DNA of 64,000 nucleotides. It comes from Cyclobacteriaceae bacterium. Its GTDB lineage: Bacteria > Bacteroidota > Bacteroidia > Cytophagales > Cyclobacteriaceae. The notes below the pieces were generated by a model. The model searched no databases and was not told where the DNA came from. It was given only the letters and a program-made list of their open reading frames with translations. This document shows positions 17,250 to 27,036 of this stretch, in pieces (positions within the stretch are counted from its first letter, which is position 1; every line of letters starts with the position of its first letter). The DNA is taken from contig JAEUUA010000005.1 of NCBI GenBank assembly GCA_016787755.1, positions 124,001-188,000 of the forward strand, given 5' to 3'. A program made the position numbers and the translations under genes.

Positions 17250-19996
17250 GAACAGTGAACTCCTTTCTGCTCGTGCTACTTGCCTTCTCTATCACCCTTT
17301 CTACACTTGCACAAGAAAAAAAAACAATACGTGGAGAATTTACAGATCAACCGTTCAATGACTTTGTTAGCGCCCTTGAACAAAAGACCGATTATAAATT
17401 CTTCTTTGATCCTGCCCAAACAGACAGTCTTTCCATTACAATTTCATTTTCGAATAAAACCCTAACGGAAGTTCTTGATGAAGTCTTTCGCAATTCTGAC
17501 TATCGGTACTCGCTGGATGCGAACCACTATGTATATGTTACCCTGCGGGAACCTATCCTCACTGAACTCCCTTCCAATTTCTTTTCCGGTGACAAACTAC
17601 CAGATAGTGTAAGCCAGAGAAAAGAAAACGCTCGCTTTGAAGAGGCTGAAAAGGTAAAAGTTGAAAAGCTTACGATTATTGGAAATCGCGGTTCAACTAA
17701 TAAAAGTACGGCTACCCTGGCAGGGTATATCCGAAGTATGAAAACAGGTGAACCGGTAATTGGAGCCTCGGTGCTTATCGAGAAACCATTAATTGGAGTG
17801 GCTACGGATGCCAATGGGTATTACTCCATTACCCTTCCAAAAGGAACTCAGCAGCTCCGAATCCGCAGCATTGGAATGAAAAGCATTGATCGGAATATCC
17901 TGCTTCACTCCGATGGAAAAATGAATGTTGAAATGGATGAAGACGTTCGCCCGTTAAAGGAGGTTATAGTTGAATCAGAAAAAGACGAACGTGTGCTGGG
18001 TTTACAAATGGGTCTTGAGAAAATTGACATTAAAACCTTGAAACAAATTCCTGTGGCTCTTGGAGAGGTGGATATTTTAAAGGCTGTTCTTATATTACCT
18101 GGCGTACAATCAGTAGGAGAAGCAACTGTTGGATTTAATGTGCGTGGCGGAGCTACTGATCAAAATCTGATCTTATTCAATGATGCAACCATTTATAATC
18201 CCTCCCACTTATTTGGGTTCTTTTCCGCGTTTAATGCCGACCTGATCAAAAATGTAGAACTCTATAAAAGTGGCATTCCTGCAGAACACGGTGGCCGTAT
18301 TTCTTCTTTACTTGATATTTCAACGCGGGAAGGTAATAAGCGCAAGTGGGCAGGCTCTGGCGGCATCAGCCCAATCACGGGAAGGTTTGCACTGGAAGGT
18401 CCCATTATAAAAGATAAAACTTCCTTTCTGATCGGTGGTCGTTCTACCTATTCGGATTGGTTGTTGAAACAAATTCCCTCTTCAAATTTCCAAAACAGCA
18501 AGGCTTCTTTTTATGATTTGAATCTGGCTATTACCCACGAAATTAACAGCAAGAATAATCTCTATCTCTCTGGATATATCAGTAGCGACCGCTTTAGACT
18601 TCAAAATGATACAACCTATAGCTATAGGAATAAAGCTGCGTCCTTAAAGTGGCGTCATATTTTTACAAATAAACTGTTAGGCACACTAACAACCAGTTAT
18701 AGTGGTTATGAGTACACGATTGCTAGTTCGAATAATCCGGTGAATGCCTTCAATCTTTCGTATACCATCGATCAGTTAAATGCAAAAGCAGATTTCAATT
18801 ACTTTTTAAGTTCCCGACATACGATTGGGTTTGGCGCGGGTACAATTCGGTACAAACTTGCTCCCGGTTCCTTGAAGCCGAATGGACAGGAATCATTGGT
18901 GGTACCCAATGTTTTGCAAAACGAACAAGCATATGAGAGTTCCGTTTATGTGGGCGATAATTTTGAGGTTACTCCACAACTTTCCATCTATGGGGGTTTA
19001 CGATATTCATTCTTTCAAAACATAGGTCCGCGCGATGTATTTGTTTATCAGCCCGGAACACCTAAAGATGTAAGTACTATTATTGATACGGTCTCATTTT
19101 CATCTGGAAAGAAAATTTCAAACTCCGGGGGCCCTGAAATTCGGCTGTCTGCGCGCTATAGCGTTTCCGGAAATACATCCGTAAAACTGAGTTACAACCG
19201 GCTGCGACAATACATTCAAATGTTATCAAACACAACCGCTATTGCTCCTACTGATATTTGGAAATTGAGCGATCCCTACATTAAGCCCCTCATTGGCGAT
19301 CAAATTTCATTGGGGTACTATCATTCCTTGACAAAATCGATTGAATTTTCAGTAGAAGCCTACTATAAGATTATGCACAACTTTCTTGATTATAAGGGAG
19401 GGGCTGAGCTCATCTTAAACCACCACATAGAAACGGATGTATTGAATGCCGATGGAAAGGCCTACGGGATAGAGCTTCTTGTGAAGAAGACGAGTGGAAA
19501 AATAAATGGGTGGCTAAGTTATACCTACTCGAGATCCTTACTTAAAACAGCTGGAGCAACATCGATCGAAACCATTAACCGGGGCGAATATTATTCCAGT
19601 AACTATGATAAGCCTCATGCCGTAAACTTTATTGGCAATTATAAATTTAACAGACGATTTAGTATGTCATTGAATATGGTGTATAGCACAGGCCGACCCA
19701 TCACCTTGCCAATCGCTAAATATAACCTCGATGGATCTGGACGGTTGTTATATTCTGATCGCAACCAATATCGAATTCCTGATTATTTCCGTTCTGATTT
19801 TTCTTTAAACATTGAAGGAAATCATAAAATAAAAAAACTGGCACACAGTTCATGGAGTGTATCCGTATACAATCTGACCGGAAGAAGAAATGCATACTCT
19901 GTCTATTTCACCGCTGAAAATGGGGTGGTGAAAGGATACAAGCTATCTATTTTCGGCAGTGCTATTCCCACCATCACCTATAATTTTAAGTTCTGA
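17246..19996 (+). CDS. TonB-dependent receptor with STN domain
   Basis: The 916-aa outer membrane protein has a signal peptide (residues 1-22), an STN domain (about 26-100), a carboxypeptidase-regulatory-like beta sandwich (about 160-245), the plug (about 265-365, with FNVRGGATDQN and HGGRISSLLDI) and a 22-strand barrel that ends TITYNFKF with the terminal phenylalanine needed for assembly. STN domains in TonB receptors normally signal to an anti-sigma factor; none is adjacent here. The ATG overlaps the previous stop by 4 bp. The cargo is unknown. The DUF4249 lipoprotein downstream is probably its surface partner, an association seen widely in Bacteroidota. Confidence 0.92.
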   Translation: MRTVNSFLLVLLAFSITLSTLAQEKKTIRGEFTDQPFNDFVSALEQKTDYKFFFDPAQTDSLSITISFSNKTLTEVLDEVFRNSDYRYSLDANHYVYVTLREPILTELPSNFFSGDKLPDSVSQRKENARFEEAEKVKVEKLTIIGNRGSTNKSTATLAGYIRSMKTGEPVIGASVLIEKPLIGVATDANGYYSITLPKGTQQLRIRSIGMKSIDRNILLHSDGKMNVEMDEDVRPLKEVIVESEKDERVLGLQMGLEKIDIKTLKQIPVALGEVDILKAVLILPGVQSVGEATVGFNVRGGATDQNLILFNDATIYNPSHLFGFFSAFNADLIKNVELYKSGIPAEHGGRISSLLDISTREGNKRKWAGSGGISPITGRFALEGPIIKDKTSFLIGGRSTYSDWLLKQIPSSNFQNSKASFYDLNLAITHEINSKNNLYLSGYISSDRFRLQNDTTYSYRNKAASLKWRHIFTNKLLGTLTTSYSGYEYTIASSNNPVNAFNLSYTIDQLNAKADFNYFLSSRHTIGFGAGTIRYKLAPGSLKPNGQESLVVPNVLQNEQAYESSVYVGDNFEVTPQLSIYGGLRYSFFQNIGPRDVFVYQPGTPKDVSTIIDTVSFSSGKKISNSGGPEIRLSARYSVSGNTSVKLSYNRLRQYIQMLSNTTAIAPTDIWKLSDPYIKPLIGDQISLGYYHSLTKSIEFSVEAYYKIMHNFLDYKGGAELILNHHIETDVLNADGKAYGIELLVKKTSGKINGWLSYTYSRSLLKTAGATSIETINRGEYYSSNYDKPHAVNFIGNYKFNRRFSMSLNMVYSTGRPITLPIAKYNLDGSGRLLYSDRNQYRIPDYFRSDFSLNIEGNHKIKKLAHSSWSVSVYNLTGRRNAYSVYFTAENGVVKGYKLSIFGSAIPTITYNFKF

Positions 19997-21117
19997 AAAA
20001 GTTAGCAGCCATATTGATCCTTTTAGTAGGGTGCATAGATCCCTACTCACCCCCGGTTATCGAACAAGGATCGGCCGCACTTGTTATTGATGGCTTCATT
20101 AATGTTTCCGGAGAGAGCACCATCCAGCTAAGCAGAACTCAAAATCTTATTGACGCAGAAGTTCCTCAAGTTGAAACAGGAGCCACCCTTTGGCTTGAAG
20201 ATGAAACAGGGATAAAGATATACCTGTTTGAAACAGAACATGGAAAATATTTTCTTCCTGCACAGAACTTTGCCTCCCATACGTATAGATTAAATATTCA
20301 GACCCAAAACTTAAGAGAATACAGATCAAGCTTTGAATCCGTAAAAATTAGTCCCGCAATTGATAGCGTTACGTGGAACTTAACCGACAATAATTCTGTG
20401 CAAATAAAAGTTAACACACATGATGTTGGAAATGAAGAAGGGTTTTATCGTTGGACCTTTGATGAAACCTGGCTGTATACATCCGCTGATGAATCAATCT
20501 ATGTGTACGACTACCCATCAAGAAGTGTTCAATTAAGAACCGATAATATTTATCAATGCTATCGAACTGACAAATCCAGTGACCTGCTTATTGAATCAAC
20601 CATACGGTTAAGTAAAAATATTGTTAGGGATTATCCATTGAAGCGTATCTCTCCTAACTCAGAACGATTACGCTATAAGTACAGCATACTGACCAGGCAA
20701 TATGCCATTACACAAGATGCCTTTAACTATTGGCAACAATTAAAAAAAACCACGGAGGATTTAGGAACTCTTTTTGGCCCCATACCAGGACAGGTTACGG
20801 GAAATTTTCAATCCCTCAACGATAGTAACGAACCTGTAATCGGTTATTTTGCTATAGGCTCAGTAACAACTAAGCGCATCTTCATATCCTTTCTGGAACT
20901 TCCCACCCCCACTTTCTATGATATTCCTTATAGAGATTGCGAAATTTATAGTCTCTTTAATCCCGATGTTCAAAATTTTAGCGGCCCCTATTTATTAACC
21001 CATGGCATTCCCAATCCTAACGGACCGGGCATCATAGGATATTATTATGGAATTGCTTCGTGTATTGATTGCCGCCTAAGTGGTGGGGTTAATACTAAAC
21101 CTGATTTTTGGGAATAA
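19993..21117 (+). CDS. DUF4249 lipoprotein, probable CTG start
   Basis: The product is about 374 aa and belongs to DUF4249, a lipoprotein family found beside TonB receptors. From the TTG at 20014 the signal would be only MILLVGC, too short for export. Reading back in frame gives a CTG at 19993 followed by KKLAAILILLVGC, a complete lipoprotein signal with an LVGC lipobox. That CTG overlaps the receptor stop as CTGA, the same 4-bp coupling seen at the receptor start. No ATG, GTG or other TTG lies between. Downstream are FINVSGESTIQLSRTQ and several beta-rich stretches typical of the family. The stop overlaps the next ATG by 1 bp. Confidence 0.8.
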   Translation: MKKLAAILILLVGCIDPYSPPVIEQGSAALVIDGFINVSGESTIQLSRTQNLIDAEVPQVETGATLWLEDETGIKIYLFETEHGKYFLPAQNFASHTYRLNIQTQNLREYRSSFESVKISPAIDSVTWNLTDNNSVQIKVNTHDVGNEEGFYRWTFDETWLYTSADESIYVYDYPSRSVQLRTDNIYQCYRTDKSSDLLIESTIRLSKNIVRDYPLKRISPNSERLRYKYSILTRQYAITQDAFNYWQQLKKTTEDLGTLFGPIPGQVTGNFQSLNDSNEPVIGYFAIGSVTTKRIFISFLELPTPTFYDIPYRDCEIYSLFNPDVQNFSGPYLLTHGIPNPNGPGIIGYYYGIASCIDCRLSGGVNTKPDFWE

Positions 21118-23468
21118 TGAGAAGGTTTACAATAATTAGTTCTTTCATCGTTTTCGCTTTGGGTCCGCTAATGGCTCAGCCAGCAATTAATCAATTGATT
21201 AAAAAAGCAACTGAATTCAATACCAGCCACTTTCAGGAAAAAGTATTCGTGCACTTAGATCGTTCCTTCTATTTAACCGGTGAAACGGTGTGGTTTAAAA
21301 TTTACTTGGTGGACGGCATTATCCATCAGCCAGCCACCACCAGTACGGTTGTCTACCTAGAAATTCTGGATCGAGACAACACACCTATCATTCAAACCAA
21401 AGTTGGTATTCAGGAGGGAACAGGGAGCGGATCACTTTTGTTGCCGGCTTCGTTAGGTTCCGACAATTATAAAATAAGGGCATACACCAATTGGATGAAA
21501 AACTTTGATCCAAATTTTTATTATAATCAATCGATCAGTATAGTAAATCCCTTTCGAAGTCTGGCCAAAACAGAAAAGAATCCTGACAGTAAATTAGATA
21601 TTCAATTCTTTCCGGAAGGTGGATATTTAGTAGACGGTATAAAAAGTAAGATAGCGTGTCGCGTTGTTTCTGATGCAGGTCAAGGAGTAGATTATCGTGG
21701 GTATATTCTTTCCACGCAAGGTGATACACTTGTTCGCTTTAAACCACTAAAATTTGGGATGTGCAATTTCGAATTCAAACCTAATGTGCACGAATTGTAT
21801 CAGGTGGTAGTAGTTCACGATGGAAAAAAAATCTATACAAAATTTCCTGCTGTGCAATCATCGGGTTATGTGATGCACGTGACCGACACCTCCGATAACA
21901 GATTTTATGTTAAAATCAGAAGTAAGGGAAAAGAGGGAGCAACACAAATTCATCTGATCGCTCATACCCGGCAAGTCATCAAGTTCTCTAATTCTCAGAA
22001 GTTAGTAAATGGATCTGCCGATTTTATAATTCCAAAAAATACATTGGGTAAAGGCATTTCAAGCTTAACTCTTTTTGACGTTGAATTAAATCCGATTGCT
22101 GAAAGGCTTGTCTTCATTCAACCAAACAACAGGATACCCGTACGCATTACCTCGGATAAAACGGCATACTCCATTCGGAATAAAATACAACTCACTATTT
22201 CATCCACGCAAGCAAATACTGCCACTAACCTTTCGCTCACCGTGTATAAAAATGACTCGTTGCAGAATAATGTTGCCGACATTCAAAGTTCGTTGTGGCT
22301 AACCAGTGAATTAAAAGGAAGCATCGAAAATTCCAGCTATTATTTTTCCGGTGATGCCCATGCGGAAAACGCTATGGATAATCTTATGCTTACACACGGC
22401 TGGAGCAGATTTCGTTGGGAAGATCTTGATCAATCAGCACCGATTAAATTTTTACCTGAACTAAGAGGTCATCTGGTAACAGGAGTAATAAAAGATAAGG
22501 CTTCCAAAATTCCGATGCGGAATGTAAGTGCCTATCTCTCATTTCCGGATAGGGCGATTCGCGTTTACACTGACATAAGTGGTGAACAAGGAGATTTCCT
22601 CTTTGAGACAAAGAATCTGACCGGAAAAAGAAAACTCGTCATTCAAACTTCACAACCTGATAGCCTTGTGAGTATCGAATTGAAGTTTCCATTCTCCCAA
22701 CAGTTTTTATCGAATCCTATGCCAGCCCTTACCTTCACCCGCTCGATAGCTAACCAGCTTACCGCGCGAAGTATTTCCATGCAAGTTGGAGATTCTTTTA
22801 AATTACAATCTGGTTATTCGTACCAGAATACCGACAGTTCTACCTTTTATGGAAACCCTTCTGAACATTATAATCTCGATGATTATACGCGGTTTCCGGT
22901 AATGGAAGAAGTCATGCGCGAGTATGTGAAAGGGGTGCGGCTGAGAAAAAAAGATGGGAAATTTATTTTTCGCGTAAACGACAATCTTAAAGGTGCTGTA
23001 TTCGACAGAGAGCCGTTAGTATTGTTGGATGGGGTACCGATTTTAAATACGGACAACTTTATGAATATGGATCCCCTTAAAATAAAATCGGTGGATGTGA
23101 TGACGAGTAAGTATTATCTGGGTGCGCTTTCCTTTGATGGCTTGGTCAGTTACCGAACCTACACAGCGGACTTAGATGGATTTCAATTTGGCTCTAATAC
23201 ATTTACTTTGGATTATGAAGGATTGCAGGCACAAAAAGAATTTTTTTCGCCTCGCTATGAAACCAAAAAAGAACAAGAAAGCAGGATGCCTGATGCAAGA
23301 CACTTATTATACTGGGCTCCGAACATTACCTTCTACAACGAACCAAAACAACTGGATTTTTACTCATCCGATCAACCTGGAATGTACAAGGCTGTGCTTC
23401 AAGGTATTTCTAAGGATGGAAATCCTGTTGTTGAACAATGTACATTTAGGGTTACGCCTCTAGATTAA
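21117..23468 (+). CDS. MG2-domain secreted protein with plug-like C-terminal segment
   Basis: The 783-aa protein has a signal peptide ending GPLMAQ. Residues about 35-135 form an alpha-2-macroglobulin MG2-type domain (KVFVHLDRSFYLTGETVWFK, cut here at 20 residues, and the NYKIRAYTNWM motif). Further beta-sandwich domains follow. Near residues 630-680 comes PLVLLDGVPIL, then DPLKIKSVDVM, which resembles the end of a TonB plug domain, yet no barrel follows. The ATG at 21117 overlaps the previous TAA by 1 bp; a TTG nine bases earlier is less likely. Probably periplasmic or surface exposed and working with the receptor. Confidence 0.82.
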   Translation: MRRFTIISSFIVFALGPLMAQPAINQLIKKATEFNTSHFQEKVFVHLDRSFYLTGETVWFKIYLVDGIIHQPATTSTVVYLEILDRDNTPIIQTKVGIQEGTGSGSLLLPASLGSDNYKIRAYTNWMKNFDPNFYYNQSISIVNPFRSLAKTEKNPDSKLDIQFFPEGGYLVDGIKSKIACRVVSDAGQGVDYRGYILSTQGDTLVRFKPLKFGMCNFEFKPNVHELYQVVVVHDGKKIYTKFPAVQSSGYVMHVTDTSDNRFYVKIRSKGKEGATQIHLIAHTRQVIKFSNSQKLVNGSADFIIPKNTLGKGISSLTLFDVELNPIAERLVFIQPNNRIPVRITSDKTAYSIRNKIQLTISSTQANTATNLSLTVYKNDSLQNNVADIQSSLWLTSELKGSIENSSYYFSGDAHAENAMDNLMLTHGWSRFRWEDLDQSAPIKFLPELRGHLVTGVIKDKASKIPMRNVSAYLSFPDRAIRVYTDISGEQGDFLFETKNLTGKRKLVIQTSQPDSLVSIELKFPFSQQFLSNPMPALTFTRSIANQLTARSISMQVGDSFKLQSGYSYQNTDSSTFYGNPSEHYNLDDYTRFPVMEEVMREYVKGVRLRKKDGKFIFRVNDNLKGAVFDREPLVLLDGVPILNTDNFMNMDPLKIKSVDVMTSKYYLGALSFDGLVSYRTYTADLDGFQFGSNTFTLDYEGLQAQKEFFSPRYETKKEQESRMPDARHLLYWAPNITFYNEPKQLDFYSSDQPGMYKAVLQGISKDGNPVVEQCTFRVTPLD

Positions 23469-23718
23469 TATCTCTGATACTATGTCAAGGTAAGCCTGCC
23501 TATGCCGAAACTTCACTACGTAAAACGCTTCCTACCGCGGCAACTGCGTGAGGCAGTCCTGCTGAAATAATGTCCAATTACTTCGAGAAGCCAGTCTTCC
23601 TAAGTCGTTTCAGGTAAGTTTAGTGTGACAGAATTAATATTTTTGATGTTCGCAAATTAATTTATCAACACCTTTATTCGTTCATAGTAAATCATTTACT
23701 TGTACAAAAGTATACTAC

Positions 23719-24843
23719 GTGTCTCCATCGCGCATTGCTGTTAAACTGGTTTTTTTTATTAATGGATTCGTTCATGCTAATCTGGCTTCACGCTTTCCAC
23801 GGATTCAGGAAATGTTTGCCATCGATAAAGGTACGCTGGGATTTGTTCTCTTATCCACTTCGGTGGGTGCACTCATTGCTATGCCTTTTACCGGCTGGCT
23901 CATTATCCGAAATGGAAGCCGGCACATAGGAATTATTTCAGTGTTCGTCTATTGCCTGGTTGTGCCTTTGGTTCCTTTGATGCCCGGCTTAATAGGATTG
24001 GTGACAATTTTTTTTATTATGGGCGTAACAGCGGGTATGCTGGATGTATCCATGAACGCGCAAGCCGTAATGGTTGAACAACAACATGGCAAACCCATCA
24101 TGACTTCCTTTCATGCCCTGTTTAGTTTAGGCATGGTGGCCGGAGCCGGATGTGGTGCACTTTTTATTAAATTAGAAACGACCTTACTAACCCATCTTAG
24201 TTTTATTGTGGTGCTTAGCGTTTTGGGTGCAGTATGGGCGCGCTATCATCTTATTCAGGATAAGCCTGCAGAAAAGAAATCAGACGAGCCGGCATTTCGA
24301 TTGCCCAATGCAGCCATGGTGGGAATTGGCGTCATTGCTTTTTGCTGCATGTTGGGCGAAGGCGCCATGGCCGATTGGAGCACAATCTATATGGAAAACA
24401 TCGCGCAGGCAAGTAAAGCTTTGGCACCGATTGGTCTCTCAGCATTTGCGCTAGCAATGACAACAGGTCGGTTTTTTGGTGACGCAGCTCGCGCCAACTT
24501 GGGAGATCGTAAATTATTGATTGTGTGTGGTCTTATTTCCACGATAGGAATTGTACTCACAATAGTATTCATTCACCCCTATGCCGTTATTGTTGGTCTG
24601 TTCATCACGGGCCTGGGATTATCATCCATTGTTCCTATAGCCTACAGCATTGCCGGCAACACAAAAGACCTTCCCCCTGGGGTGGGACTGGCCATGGTAA
24701 CTACGGTTGGCTATTCCGGTTTTCTGTTCGGTCCGCCCGTCATTGGGCTTATAGCCGATTGGCAATCATTGCGCATTGCGTTGGCAGTAGTAGCTTTTCT
24801 TTTTATTGTAATGACCTTTCTTAGTGCCCGATATAAAACTTAA
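23719..24843 (+). CDS. MFS transporter, YbjJ-like
   Basis: The 374-aa protein has about 12 membrane helices and the major facilitator loop motif after helix 2 (GWLIIRNGSRHIG). It resembles the YbjJ-type subgroup: NGFVHANLASRFPRIQE near the N-terminus and GMLDVSMNAQAV in helix 4 are the recognisable blocks. Substrate is unknown; relatives are often annotated as sugar or drug carriers. The start is GTG at 23719. The 250 bp upstream, after the MG2 gene, hold no gene I recognise, only a short hairpin (actgc/gcagt). Confidence 0.85.
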   Translation: MSPSRIAVKLVFFINGFVHANLASRFPRIQEMFAIDKGTLGFVLLSTSVGALIAMPFTGWLIIRNGSRHIGIISVFVYCLVVPLVPLMPGLIGLVTIFFIMGVTAGMLDVSMNAQAVMVEQQHGKPIMTSFHALFSLGMVAGAGCGALFIKLETTLLTHLSFIVVLSVLGAVWARYHLIQDKPAEKKSDEPAFRLPNAAMVGIGVIAFCCMLGEGAMADWSTIYMENIAQASKALAPIGLSAFALAMTTGRFFGDAARANLGDRKLLIVCGLISTIGIVLTIVFIHPYAVIVGLFITGLGLSSIVPIAYSIAGNTKDLPPGVGLAMVTTVGYSGFLFGPPVIGLIADWQSLRIALAVVAFLFIVMTFLSARYKT

Positions 24844-24902
24844 TTTCAATGCTAGGATATCCAACGCTTATGTGTAAGCTCGTTATGAACTGATTTATAC
24901 TA

Positions 24903-25907
24903 ATGCCTCTCATTTCGTCTTCCTATACAACACCACCCTACTACCTTTTCAATAGTCATGCCGAAACTATCGTCCCGAGTATTTTTCGCACCGTTGAAGG
25001 AACATATGTACGCGAGCGATTAGAGTTAGTCGATGGCGATTTTCTTGATCTTGATTGGATGCGCAGGAACAATAAAAAACTTGTTATTATTAGTCATGGT
25101 CTGGAAGGAAGTAGCGAACGTCATTACTCAAAAGGAATGGCCAAGTACTTTTACGATCGGGGGTGGGATGCGATGGCCTGGAATTGCCGTGGGTGTAGTG
25201 GTGTAATGAATCGCTTGCCGCGATTTTATCATCATGGAGCAACCGAGGATCTCGCAGCCGTTGTTGATCGAGCCATTCAACTGAAGTACGAATATATTTC
25301 TCTCATTGGTTTTAGTATGGGGGGTAGTATGTCATTAAAATATGTGGGTGAGCGAAAAGGAATTTTACCTACTCAGGTAAAATCTGCGATCACTTTTTCA
25401 GTACCCTGCAATCTCAAGTCCAGCGCCACTGAACTGGATAAGCCATCCAACTGGTTTTATCTCACCAGGTTTTTAAAAAAACTGGAAAAGAAAATTCGGG
25501 TTAAATCGGTACTCTTTCCCGAACAAATCTCAGCCACAGGTTTTGAAAAAATTAAAACCTTTCGGGAGTTTGATAATCGCTACACAGCACCCTTGCACGG
25601 CTTTTCCGATGCTGATGATTTTTATATCCGGGCTTCTTCCGGTCCATACCTTCAGTCCATTGAAATACCAACCTTACTTGTTAATGCACTAAACGATCCC
25701 TTCCTCCCCGATGCCTGCTATCCGCTTGAACTTGCCAACAAGCATCCTCATCTTTATTTAGAAACACCTGCCCGGGGCGGTCATGTTGGGTTTTCATTGC
25801 CTCGCTCTTCAGAAAGTTGGATGGAAAGACGAGCGTATGAGTTTGCTGAAAACCTTTGTGCTTCTTTATTGATGCATGCTCAAAGTCAGGACCTGTCCAC
25901 AAAATAA
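24903..25907 (+). CDS. YheT-family alpha/beta hydrolase
   Basis: The 334-aa protein shows the YheT pattern: NSHAETIVPSIFR near the N-terminus (PF00561-type hydrolase), VIISHGLEGSSERHYSKGMA, WNCRGCSGVMN, and the nucleophile elbow GFSMGGS with its serine. The acid is likely in ALNDPFLP and the histidine in GGHVGFS. Relatives are carboxylesterases or lipases acting on short acyl esters, cytoplasmic because no signal peptide is present. It follows the MFS gene by 59 bp in the same direction and may be co-transcribed. Confidence 0.88.
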   Translation: MPLISSSYTTPPYYLFNSHAETIVPSIFRTVEGTYVRERLELVDGDFLDLDWMRRNNKKLVIISHGLEGSSERHYSKGMAKYFYDRGWDAMAWNCRGCSGVMNRLPRFYHHGATEDLAAVVDRAIQLKYEYISLIGFSMGGSMSLKYVGERKGILPTQVKSAITFSVPCNLKSSATELDKPSNWFYLTRFLKKLEKKIRVKSVLFPEQISATGFEKIKTFREFDNRYTAPLHGFSDADDFYIRASSGPYLQSIEIPTLLVNALNDPFLPDACYPLELANKHPHLYLETPARGGHVGFSLPRSSESWMERRAYEFAENLCASLLMHAQSQDLSTK

Positions 25908-26083
25908 GCGAGGAAAATGATGGGTGCTATCCCACTGGCCGATGAAAAGCAGCTGTACTCGCTTTATAATCACATCATTTTCACCCTTATAATCTCAGAT
26001 TATTGGTTTAAGTGATATTTTGAGAGGCCGTGTTAATTTTACAATCAAACGTAACCTGCCAAATTTGGACGGAAAATTAAACT

Positions 26084-26680
26084 CTAAAAAGAGCTCTTCT
26101 TTTTCATACCAGGTATTACACCTGAGAATGTAACTCCGTAAGCATTTGCTGAGTATGATTTATTGTTTTGGTCAATATAATGAAGAGTGGTAAACGAAAT
26201 ACCTACTCCGTAGAAAGCAACTTCAAAAACAGGGCCTACATTGCTCTTAAAAGTCATGTTACCGCCTAGTCCTCCTGAGTTAAATTTCACCCCTGTGTGC
26301 GTAACTAAACCTGCACTTAATCTCAATTTATCCGTAGCCATAAAGTTTGCTGTTAATTGGACGGGCACTCGGGTAAGTCTAATGTGAACGTTATCAGCTT
26401 GGGTGGTCAAATACTTATACCCAATTGATGCGCGTAACAGGAATTTCTCAATATTTGGAAATTCAATTTGCGTCCCAACTGAAATCGTAGCCCCCTGTCC
26501 TGCATTTACCGATTGGTCATCTCCATTGGAGAATAGCACATTTGCTATCTCATCTCCTCCAAATTCCAGTGCCCCGCTTATTAAAAAGCGAATCGGCCTA
26601 TACTTAGTTTCAACTTGCGCATTCGCAGCCATGCTTAATGTGGTCACAGCTAATAAAAAGAAAAGAAACTTCAATTCCAT
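26084..26680 (-). CDS. Outer membrane beta-barrel-like protein
   Basis: The 198-aa protein has a signal peptide (residues 1-21, ending ANAQ) and then alternating hydrophobic strands (TISVGTQIEFP, FLLRASIGYKYL, LRLSAGLVTHTGV, GVGISFTTLHYID), as in small porin-like outer membrane proteins. The ending (GMKKKSSF) keeps a C-terminal phenylalanine. No family name is certain. It is isolated on the minus strand, with 176 bp before it and a gene-poor 350-bp stretch behind its start. Confidence 0.7.
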   Translation of the reverse strand: MELKFLFFLLAVTTLSMAANAQVETKYRPIRFLISGALEFGGDEIANVLFSNGDDQSVNAGQGATISVGTQIEFPNIEKFLLRASIGYKYLTTQADNVHIRLTRVPVQLTANFMATDKLRLSAGLVTHTGVKFNSGGLGGNMTFKSNVGPVFEVAFYGVGISFTTLHYIDQNNKSYSANAYGVTFSGVIPGMKKKSSF

Positions 26681-27036
26681 ATGTCTGGTCTAATGATAAG
26701 TGCAAATATTAAAAATAGTTGTAGAGTTGAAAATAATTGAACTGCCAAAATCAGAAATAATTTTATCATCCTCCTTGCTTCAATCTTATCCTAGCATGAC
26801 GCGTGCTTTGATTTTGTATTATCATCTGCCGAAACACAACGTGGCAAAAACTAATGACAAGAAATTGTCACTTGAATTCAGGCCGGATTACAGAAGCTTG
26901 CCCATAACCTTAAATAGCGGACTATGGATGATCTATTGCGTTGATATGCGATCTTTTTTCATGGCTAAAATTAAATTGTTTAAACCGAGGGGGTAAGTTT
27001 ATTAGTTTAGTAACTTCAATCCATAAAAAGAAAACT
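26681..27036. other. Gene-free interval between divergent genes
   Basis: No convincing gene is seen. A 98-codon open frame (26700-26996) has no signal, start context or family look. A 6-bp hairpin with a GAAA loop (26855-26870) lacks a T-tract. Near the right end, TAAGTTTA at 26994-27001 is a weak -7 box for the DsrE gene. Confidence 0.4.

Noticed and set aside
26700..26996. 98-codon frame in the gap before the DsrE gene
   Set aside because: No signal, no recognisable family, poor start context; kept as gene-free.
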